Source of the DNA: CAZBWP01 sp964630265
GTDB lineage: Bacteria; Pseudomonadota; Alphaproteobacteria; Rhodospirillales; Defluviicoccaceae
NCBI GenBank assembly: GCA_964630265.1
Contig: CAZVRW010000007.1
Location: 12,043 to 76,042, forward strand
Reading direction: 5' to 3'
DNA: 64,000 nt
Notes under the pieces: generated by a model
Database searches by the model: none
Told to the model about the DNA's origin: nothing
Seen by the model: only the letters and a program-made list of their open reading frames with translations
In this document: piece by piece, positions 8,382 through 16,717 of the stretch
How the letters are laid out: each line of letters starts with the position of its first letter
How positions within the stretch are numbered: the stretch's first letter is position 1
Made by a program: the position numbers and the translations under genes

Positions 8382-10138
8382 AGGACCTGTCCTCCCGCCT
8401 CGCCGCCGTAGACGCGCGCGGCCGGCTGCGACTTGGTGATGATGACATCCAGGTAGTCGACGCGCGGATCGCCGTTGGAGTTGTAGTACGCCATGGAATG
8501 CTTGAGGTAGTTGACGTCGTCGCGGTCGACGTGGTCGAGCCGCTGATGGGCGCCGCGCGATTCCTTGCGCTCCAGCGCCGACACCGCCAGGGCCTGCGCG
8601 CACTCGATCATCGCCCCCAACTCCAGGGTCTGCACCAGGTCGGTGTTGAACACCCGGCTCTTGTCCTCGAGCTTGACGTCCTTGTAGAGGGCGCGCACCT
8701 CGGCGACCACGTCGCAGGTGGCCTGTATCGCCTTGCCGTCACGGTAGATGCCGCAGCCTTCTTCCATGCTCATGGTCAGCTTGTTGCGCAGCGCCGATAC
8801 GCGCTCCTTGCCCTCGCGCTTGAACAGGCCCTCGATCCGCGTGTCCACGTCCTTCGCCTGCGCTTCCGCCGCCGCGTCGCTGGCGGCCTTGGCGCTCCGC
8901 GCATATTCGACCGCGTGCAATGCGGCGCGCGCCCCGAACACCAGCAACTCGCCGAGCGAGTTCGAGCCCAGGCGATTGGCGCCGTTGATGCTGACGCAGG
9001 CGCACTCACCGGCGGCGAAGAGCCCGTCGATGGGGGTGGCACCGTTAATGTCGGTGTGGATGCCGCCCATCATGTAGTGCACCACGGGACGGACGGGCAC
9101 CAGATCGGTAACCGGATCGGTGTTGACATAGCTGCGCGACAGTTCGCGAATCAGCGGCAGTCGCTCATTGATCAGCGGCTCGCCCAGGTGGCGCAGGTCG
9201 AGGTGCACGACGTCGCCCCACTTGGTGGGAATCGTCCGCCCCTTCTGCTGCTCGTGCCAGAACGCCTGGCTCAGGCGATCGCGTGGACCGAGTTCCATGG
9301 ACTTCAGCACGGGCTCTTTGGTTGCCGGACCGAGGCCATAGTCCTGCAGGTAGCGGTAACCGTCCTTGTTGAGCATGTAGCCGCCCTCGCCACGGCAGGC
9401 CTCGGTCAGCAGGATGCCGCTGCCGGGCAAGCCGGTCGGATGATACTGGACGAACTCCATGTCCTTGAGCGGCACGCCGGCGCGGTACGCCATCGCCATG
9501 CCGTCGCCGGTCTTGATCGCGCCGTTGGTGGTGAACGGGAAGACCCGACCGGCGCCGCCGGAGGCGATGATCACCGCCTTGGCCTTGACCAGCTTCAACT
9601 CGCCCGTGCGCATCTCCAGGCAGGTGAGACCGGCGATGCGGCCGTCGTCGACCATCAGGTCGGTGACGTAGTGCTCATCGATCCGGGTGATCGACGGAAA
9701 CTGCAACGTCGTCTGGAACAGCGTGTGCAGCATGTGGAAGCCGGTCTTGTCGGCGGCGTACCACGTGCGCATGATCTTCATCCCGCCGAAGGGCCGCACG
9801 GCCACGTGGCCGCCGTCCTCGCGGCTCCACGGACAGCCCCAATGCTCCATCCGCGTCAGTTCTTTCGGGATCTCATTGACGAACAGCTCGACCGCATCTT
9901 GGTCGGTCAGCCAGTCGCCGCCGGACACGGTATCGTTGAAATGATAGTCGAGGTTGTCATTGTCCTTGATCACGCCGGCCGCGCCACCCTCCGCCGCGCA
10001 GGTATGACTGCGCATGGGGTAGACCTTCGAGATCAGCAAAACGTTGACGGTCGGATCCGCTTCGGCGACGGCGATGGCCGCCCGCAGGCCGGCGCCACCG
10101 GCGCCGACGATGGCGATATCGGTGGTGATCGTTTTCAT
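8378..10138 (-). CDS. frdA: Fumarate reductase flavoprotein subunit
   Basis: 586 residues. It has an N-terminal Rossmann FAD motif (IVGAGGAGLRAAIA, about 10-23) and SKVYPMRSHT with H45 at the position of the covalent FAD linkage. The substrate-domain segments FGGMKIMRTWYAADKTGFHM, VQYHPTGLPGSGILLTE and HYMMGGIHTDINGATPIDGL follow. The match is to E. coli FrdA rather than to alphaproteobacterial SdhA. It reduces fumarate to succinate during anaerobic growth; reversal is possible in vitro for the family. First gene of frdABCD. GGGAG precedes the ATG, and a TATACT box and an inverted repeat lie upstream. Confidence 0.95.
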   Translation of the reverse strand: MKTITTDIAIVGAGGAGLRAAIAVAEADPTVNVLLISKVYPMRSHTCAAEGGAAGVIKDNDNLDYHFNDTVSGGDWLTDQDAVELFVNEIPKELTRMEHWGCPWSREDGGHVAVRPFGGMKIMRTWYAADKTGFHMLHTLFQTTLQFPSITRIDEHYVTDLMVDDGRIAGLTCLEMRTGELKLVKAKAVIIASGGAGRVFPFTTNGAIKTGDGMAMAYRAGVPLKDMEFVQYHPTGLPGSGILLTEACRGEGGYMLNKDGYRYLQDYGLGPATKEPVLKSMELGPRDRLSQAFWHEQQKGRTIPTKWGDVVHLDLRHLGEPLINERLPLIRELSRSYVNTDPVTDLVPVRPVVHYMMGGIHTDINGATPIDGLFAAGECACVSINGANRLGSNSLGELLVFGARAALHAVEYARSAKAASDAAAEAQAKDVDTRIEGLFKREGKERVSALRNKLTMSMEEGCGIYRDGKAIQATCDVVAEVRALYKDVKLEDKSRVFNTDLVQTLELGAMIECAQALAVSALERKESRGAHQRLDHVDRDDVNYLKHSMAYYNSNGDPRVDYLDVIITKSQPAARVYGGEAGGQVL

Positions 10139-10172
10139 GGAGTGCTCCCAGTTGGTCCCCTGCTGCGCGCGG

Positions 10173-10178
10173 AGTATA
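10173..10178 (-). promoter_or_regulatory. Candidate -10 box of the frd promoter
   Basis: TATACT on the minus strand, about 35 bp upstream of the frdA ATG, in a locally AT-rich patch. The expected -35 position holds no good TTGACA match, which would be usual for an activated promoter. Confidence 0.45.
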
Positions 10179-10216
10179 AAGCAAAGGTCGCCGAACGCCA
10201 GAGGTGCCGCTCATGT

Positions 10217-10236
10217 CCTCACCGTTATTTGTGAGG
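10217..10236. promoter_or_regulatory. Candidate operator upstream of frdA
   Basis: Perfect 6-bp inverted repeat CCTCAC-N8-GTGAGG, centred about 50 bp upstream of the TATACT box. The position suits an activator of the frd operon. The arms do not match the FNR consensus (TTGAT-N4-ATCAA), so the binding factor is unknown. Confidence 0.4.
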
Positions 10237-10257
10237 TGTCGTGATCCGGCGTGGCGG

Positions 10258-10283
10258 AAAAAACCCGAAAGTTCGTGCGGGTT
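10258..10283 (-). terminator. Candidate intrinsic terminator on the minus strand
   Basis: Read on the minus strand, a 6-bp stem (AACCCG / CGGGTT) with a 10-nt loop is followed directly by a T-run (10263 down to 10258). It sits between recQ and frdA and would stop antisense transcription before it enters the frd promoter, or end a short RNA. No minus-strand gene is known just upstream. Confidence 0.4.
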
Positions 10284-10351
10284 GTGATTTGCCTTCGGCG
10301 ACGGATCGCGATCGTCGACAGACGCCGCCGGCTGACGTAAGCAGCGGCACC

Positions 10352-12140
<1,789 letters not shown>

Positions 12141-12166
<26 letters not shown>

Positions 12167-13541
12167 GTCGCCGGCCATCGGCGGGATCTGGGCGCACGTT
12201 CGCGATCTCGTCCGCCTGGCGGCACCGGTGGTCGTCGCCCGCTCGGGCGTGATGATCCTGATCCTCGCCGATACCTTGATGATCGGCCGATTCGGCTCGT
12301 CGGATCTCGCTTTCTTCGGCATCGCCATGGCCGTGGTCATGGTGTTGATCGTGAGTTCCATCGGCCTGCTGATGGGCACGCTGGTGGTGACCGCGGCGGC
12401 GCACGGCGGCGGCCGGCCGGCGGCCTGCGGCGCCGCCTGGCGACGCTCGCTGCCCTACGCCCTTGCCATCGGCGTGACGGGAGCGATCATCTGCGCGTTC
12501 GGCGCCGACCTGCTGCTGCTGTTCGGCCAGCCGGAGGCGCTGGCCGCGGGCGGCGGCCGGGTGTTGCGCATCCTCGGCTGTGGCATGCCGGGCTTTCTGG
12601 TGTTCGTGACGTCGTCGTTCTTCCTCGAGGGCATCCGCCGGCCGCTGCCGGGGATGCTGATCATGCTCGCCGCCAACGTCGTCAACGTCGGCCTGAACTG
12701 GCTGTTGATCTACGGCAATCTGGGCGCGCCGACCCTGGGCGCCGAGGGCGCGGCCTGGGCGACGACGGTCGTCCGCACCGGCATCGCCGTCGCCATCGTC
12801 ACCTACATCCTGACCATGCGCGATCACACTCGGTACGCCGTGCGCTCGGCGGCGACCGGCGGCTGGCCGGCCGGAACACAGCAGCGCCGGATCGGCTATG
12901 CGGCGGGCTCGGCCATCGGCGTGGAATCGCTGGCCTTCGGCATCGTCAACCTGTTCGCCGGACTCCTCGGGCCGGTCGCCATCGCCGCGTATTCCATCGC
13001 CTTCAACCTGTTCGCCCTGGCGTTCATGGTCGCCATCGGCCTCGGCGCGGCGACCGCGGTGCGCGTCGGTATGGCCTGGGGACGCGGCGACCACGCCAGC
13101 CTCGCCGTCGCCGGTTGGACGGGACTCGCCGTGACTTCCGCGGCGATGGCCGCCATCGCCGCGCTGTTCGCCGGCATGCCGGACGGTCTGGTCGCCGCCT
13201 ACACGGACGACCGGGCCGTCGCCACCCTCGCCGCCGCCCTGCTCGCCTTTTCATCCTGGATCCTGATCTTCGACGGCGGCCAGGCGGTGATGGCGAATGC
13301 GTTGCGCGGCCGCGGCGAAACCTGGGTGACGACGGGACTGCAAACCTTCGCCTACTTCGGCGTCATGGTGCCCGGCGCCTGGCTGCTCGCCTTCACCGCC
13401 GGACGCGGCGTCCTCGGCCTGTATGAGGGCATTCTCGCCGCCAGCGTCGCCTCGATGCTCCTGCTGTGCGCACGGTTCCATGCCCTGGCGCGGCGCGATC
13501 GGCGCGTCGCAACGGTTTCCGGCGCCGGCGGCGCGCGCTAA
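12141..13541 (+). CDS. MATE family efflux transporter
   Basis: 466 residues, strongly hydrophobic throughout, with the two-fold MATE architecture of about 12 helices. Opening segment APVVVARSGVMILILADTLM matches the family N-half. NVVNVGLNWLLIYGNLG and GAEGAAWATTVVRTGIA are typical internal motifs. The family exports organic cations or drugs using H+ or Na+ gradients. Start at 12141 overlaps recQ; an ATG at 12153 is an alternative and neither has a clear ribosome binding site. Translation is probably coupled to recQ. Confidence 0.9.
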
Positions 13542-13548
13542 ACTGACG

Positions 13549-13596
13549 CCCGTCGCGACGACGAGCGGACGTCCCGTCGCGACGATGAGCGGACAT
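13549..13596. repeat. 24-bp tandem duplication that supplies a start codon
   Basis: Units 13549-13572 and 13573-13596 differ at two positions. One difference turns ACG in the first copy into the ATG at 13585 in the second, a possible start of the next gene. Confidence 0.8.
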
Positions 13597-14010
13597 AATG
13601 TCATGGCCGGGCACGCCGACGATCAGGGTTGGACGGACTTCGAGGCGTGGTGCCGACGGCGCCGGCTCCGGCCGCTGCCGGCGCACCCATGGACGGTGGC
13701 GGCCTTCGTGCGCTGGTGCGAGGCGCGGCATTCTTATGCCAGCATCATTCGGCGGGTGAAGGCGATCGCGCGGCGGCACCTGCTCGCCGGACTGCCGGCG
13801 ATCGAGCGCCATCCGCTGGTGCTGCGCACATTGCGCCTGGTCGAGCGCCACGAACAGACCCGTGGCCAGCGCGCCGCGTTGTTTCCGGAACCGACGGGCG
13901 ACCCCGCCCGAAGCACGTCGAAGCCGGCGGCGGCGCCCGCCCGATCCCGCCGCGGCGGCGGCTTGGCGGCGTCCCCGAAGCTGGTCTCGCGCCGCCCCTC
14001 GCCGGGTTGA
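13585..14010 (+). CDS. Orphan recombinase-like N-terminal (core-binding) domain protein
   Basis: 141 residues from the ATG at 13585; an ATG at 13603 is equally possible. Residues about 12-90 resemble the SAM-like core-binding domain of phage-type integrases (DFEAWCRRRRLRPLPAHPWTVAAFVRWCEAR, then YASIIRRVKAIARRHLLAG). The tyrosine recombinase catalytic domain (R..H..R..Y) is absent. The C-terminal third is a basic, Ala/Pro/Arg-rich tail. It could be a stand-alone DNA-binding protein or the relic of an integrase. It sits between the MATE gene and maoC with no other mobile-element sign. Function unknown. Confidence 0.55.
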   Translation: MSGHNVMAGHADDQGWTDFEAWCRRRRLRPLPAHPWTVAAFVRWCEARHSYASIIRRVKAIARRHLLAGLPAIERHPLVLRTLRLVERHEQTRGQRAALFPEPTGDPARSTSKPAAAPARSRRGGGLAASPKLVSRRPSPG

Positions 14011-14114
14011 ACGGCAGACCTGCGTCCTTGCCGTTTCCCCGCCATCGGGTCTACCATCGCAGGCGCGAAATGCGGGTGTGCGCTGCGGCACGCGCCGGGC
14101 GCACGACCGCGACG

Positions 14115-14144
14115 AACGCGCACCACACCAACGCGCACCACACC
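14115..14144. repeat. Perfect 15-bp tandem duplication
   Basis: Two identical 15-bp units (14115-14129, 14130-14144), with a third partial copy after them, in the leader upstream of the MaoC gene. Confidence 0.85.
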
Positions 14145-14175
14145 GCGCGCCACACATAAGAGTGAGGAGACGGCC

Positions 14176-14604
14176 ATGAGCGATCTGATGGGCTACTACT
14201 TCGAGGACCTCGAAGAGGGCATGAGCGCGACCTTCGGCAAGACGATCACCGATGCCGACATTTGTATTTTTGCGGGCGTCTCCGGCGACACCAACCCGGT
14301 GCACCTGAACGACGAATTCGCCGCAGGCACCATGTTCAAGACACGCATCGCCCATGGCATGTTCGGCGCGGCGCTGATTTCCGCGGTGCTCGGCACCAAG
14401 CTGCCCGGACCCGGCTGCATCTATGTCAACCAGACGCTGAAGTTCAAGGCGCCGGTCCGGGTCGGCGATACCCTCGTCGCCAAGGCCACCGTCAAGTCGA
14501 AGGCGGCGGACAAGGGCTTCGTCACCATGGAGACGGTATGCACCGTTGCCGGCAAGACCGTGATCGACGGCGAGGCGATGCTGATGGTGCCGAAGCGCGG
14601 CTGA
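14176..14604 (+). CDS. MaoC family (R)-specific enoyl-CoA hydratase-like protein
   Basis: 142 residues forming a single hot-dog domain. The catalytic hydratase 2 motif is visible: FAGVSGDTNPVHLNDEFA (Asp and His dyad), with IAHGMFGAALISAVLGTKLPG after it. PhaJ-type members hydrate trans-2-enoyl-CoA to (R)-3-hydroxyacyl-CoA and feed PHA synthesis or beta-oxidation. A GAGGAG ribosome binding site precedes the ATG. Followed by the DUF169 gene after 43 bp on the same strand. The exact substrate cannot be read from the sequence. Confidence 0.88.
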   Translation: MSDLMGYYFEDLEEGMSATFGKTITDADICIFAGVSGDTNPVHLNDEFAAGTMFKTRIAHGMFGAALISAVLGTKLPGPGCIYVNQTLKFKAPVRVGDTLVAKATVKSKAADKGFVTMETVCTVAGKTVIDGEAMLMVPKRG

Positions 14605-14647
14605 CGGCCGCGCCCCGCATCCACCGCGACCCCCGGGAGAACCGACC

Positions 14648-15451
14648 ATGGATCCGAAGACCAACACCGCCTACGAAGACACCCTCAACCAATACCTCCG
14701 CCTCGGCAGCTTTCCGGTGGCGATCAAATTCCTGAAATCGTGGGACGAGGCGCCGCCGAAGGCGCGGCGCCCGGCGCGCGACCTCGACCACCGCTTTACC
14801 ACCTGCCAAGCCATCGCCACGTCGCGCCGCTACGGTTGGACGCTGGCGTTGGGGCGCGAGGACTCCAGTTGTGTCCTCGGCGCCATCGCGCTCGGCCTCG
14901 AACGGCGGCTACCCGCCTATACCGAGGGCAATCTCTGCGTCGATCTCTACACCGAAAGCCTGGAGGCAGGACGACTGAGCGAGGCCAGTGTGCCGACGCT
15001 GCCCGAAGGCGCCTTTGTCGGCGTCGTCACTGCCCCGTTGGGCCGCGCCGCGTTCACGCCCGACAGCATCGTCATCTACGGCAACTCGGCGCAGATCATG
15101 CGCCTGGGCCAGGCGTGGCTATGGAAACGCGGCGGCACCCTCGACAGCCCCTTCCGCGGGCGCATCGACTGTGCCGACTTGGCGATCGCGCCGTTTCTGT
15201 CGGGTGAGCCGCAGATGATCGTGCCCTGCACCGGGGATCGCATCTTCGGCCAGGTGCAGGACCACGAGGTCGCCTTCAGCTTCCCATTCGCGGTGATCGA
15301 CGAGATCATCGAAGGCCTGGAGGCGACGCACAAGGCCGGCGCCACGCGCTATCCGGTCACCAATTGGATGACGTATACTGGCGGCTTCCCGCCCTCCTAC
15401 GACGCCCACCGCCAGGAGCTGGAGGACGCCGGCCCACCCGATCGGACGTAG
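14648..15451 (+). CDS. DUF169 domain protein
   Basis: 267 residues with the DUF169 features: RLGSFPVAIKFLKSWDEAP near the N terminus, several conserved Cys (for example TTCQAIA, SSCVLGA, RIDCADLA, MIVPCTGDR), and SFPFAVIDEIIEGLEATHKAG near the end. Family function is unknown; the spaced Cys suggest a metal or redox cofactor, which is inference. GGGAGA lies before the ATG. Probably co-transcribed with the MaoC gene. Confidence 0.82.
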   Translation: MDPKTNTAYEDTLNQYLRLGSFPVAIKFLKSWDEAPPKARRPARDLDHRFTTCQAIATSRRYGWTLALGREDSSCVLGAIALGLERRLPAYTEGNLCVDLYTESLEAGRLSEASVPTLPEGAFVGVVTAPLGRAAFTPDSIVIYGNSAQIMRLGQAWLWKRGGTLDSPFRGRIDCADLAIAPFLSGEPQMIVPCTGDRIFGQVQDHEVAFSFPFAVIDEIIEGLEATHKAGATRYPVTNWMTYTGGFPPSYDAHRQELEDAGPPDRT

Positions 15452-15467
15452 CGGGCGGCCGCAGGGC

Positions 15468-15575
15468 TCAGGCCGCTTCGATGTCGGTGTGGCTGAAGTC
15501 GTTGCCCTTGAACAGCAGCGGCTCATCGCTCGCCTTGGCCAGCGCATAGGCGAAGCGCTGGCGGATCGCTTCCAT
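15468..15575 (-). pseudogene. Remnant of a VapC-type PIN-domain toxin (C-terminal end)
   Basis: The minus strand encodes 35 residues ending in a stop at 15468. They contain FAYALAKASDEPLLFKGNDF followed by SHTDI, the characteristic C terminus of VapC/PIN toxins (usually GDCFAYALAKATGEPLLFKG). The segment just before it is not recognisable: the family GDC is replaced by RQR, and the remaining roughly 95 residues, including the acidic PIN active site and any vapB, are missing. This is a decayed toxin-antitoxin locus in the 228-bp gap between the DUF169 gene and ribF. Confidence 0.75.
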
Positions 15576-15679
15576 GACCCTGGCCGGTCCGCGGCGGCAA
15601 TCATCGGACGCATCGGATCGCTTGGCCCGGCCGGCCTTTCGGTCTTGACCGGACCGGATGTCCGTGACACCAAACCGGT

Positions 15680-16717
15680 ATGCGGTTGTTCAGACATTAC
15701 GAGAACCTGCCGGTCGAGGTGCGCGGGTCGGCGGTTGCCATCGGCAACTTTGACGGCGTCCACCTCGGCCACCGGTCGGTGATCGGCGAGGCCGGGCGAA
15801 TCGCCCGCTCGCTCGGCTGCCCGTGGTCGGTGCTGACCTTCGAGCCTCACCCGCGTCACGTCTTCAAGCCCGAGTTGCCGCCGTTCCGGCTGACGCCGTT
15901 CCATCGCAAGGCCCGGCTGATCGAGGCCATGGGCGTCGACGTGCTGTTCGTCGTCCGCTTCGACCTGGAGTTGGCGCGCCTGCCGGCGCGGGACTTCGTC
16001 GAAACCGTGCTGGTCCGCAACCTGGGGGCCCGCTCCGTCGTCTCCGGCCACAACTTCGCCTTCGGGCACGATCGCGCCGGCCACCCGGAACTGCTTTTGC
16101 AACTCGGTGGTGACCTGGGGTTCGACTACACCTGTGTGCACGAGATCCGCGACGACGGCGGTGAGGCGTACTCGTCGACCCGCATCCGCCGCTGTCTCGC
16201 CGACGGTGATCCGGCGGCGGCGGCGCGGCTGCTGGGGCGGCCGTTCGAGATCGAGGGCACCGTCATCGAGGGCGATCGCCGCGGCCGGACCATCGGCTTT
16301 CCCACCGCCAACATCGACCTCGCCGACTACGCCCGGCCGGCCTTCGGCGTCTACGCGGTGCGCGCCGCCATCGATGACGCGGGCGACGACGCGGGCGACG
16401 GTGCGGGCGACGGTGCGGGCGACGGTGCGGGCGACGGTGCGGGCGACGGCCCGCTGTCGTGGCATGCCGGGGTCGCCAATCTCGGCATCCGCCCGAGCTT
16501 TCGTGCCGCCTCGCCGCTGCTGGAGGTCCACCTGTTCGACCTCGACGGCGATCTGTACGGCAAGCACCTCAGGATCGCGCTGCTCGATTTCCTGCGACCG
16601 GAAAAGACGTTTGACGGCCTCGACGCTTTGCAGGCACAAATCGCCGCCGACTCCGCCCGGGCCCGCGCCCTGCTCGGCGCGACGGCAGCGGCCGCCGGCC
16701 GAGGGACCGCGTCATGA
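15680..16717 (+). CDS. ribF: Bifunctional riboflavin kinase / FAD synthetase
   Basis: 345 residues. The N-terminal FMN adenylyltransferase domain has AIGNFDGVHLGHRSVI and SGHNFAFGHDRAGHPE, with SSTRIRR. The C-terminal kinase domain has GRTIGFPTANIDL, GVYAVRA, GVANLGIRPSF and EVHLFDLDGDLYG. It makes FMN and then FAD from riboflavin. Residues 233-256 are an acidic Gly/Ala/Asp insertion encoded by six 12-bp repeats, in a loop between two kinase strands. The stop overlaps the ileS start (ATGA), so the two are coupled. Confidence 0.96.
   Translation: MRLFRHYENLPVEVRGSAVAIGNFDGVHLGHRSVIGEAGRIARSLGCPWSVLTFEPHPRHVFKPELPPFRLTPFHRKARLIEAMGVDVLFVVRFDLELARLPARDFVETVLVRNLGARSVVSGHNFAFGHDRAGHPELLLQLGGDLGFDYTCVHEIRDDGGEAYSSTRIRRCLADGDPAAAARLLGRPFEIEGTVIEGDRRGRTIGFPTANIDLADYARPAFGVYAVRAAIDDAGDDAGDGAGDGAGDGAGDGAGDGPLSWHAGVANLGIRPSFRAASPLLEVHLFDLDGDLYGKHLRIALLDFLRPEKTFDGLDALQAQIAADSARARALLGATAAAAGRGTAS
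16376..16447. repeat. Six in-frame 12-bp tandem units inside ribF
   Basis: Six 12-bp units encoding DAGD, DAGD, then GAGD four times. The last four are nearly identical, suggesting recent slippage expansion. All units keep frame, so length variation should be tolerated by the protein. Confidence 0.95.

Noticed and set aside
6897..10138. Succinate dehydrogenase (sdh) annotation
   Set aside because: Gene order A-B-C-D, two separate FrdC/FrdD-like anchors without heme His, and FrdB Cys spacing fit fumarate reductase better.
8498..10234. 578-codon plus-strand frame opposite frdA
   Set aside because: It is a mirror of the frdA codon pattern, with no recognisable family and no ribosome binding site.
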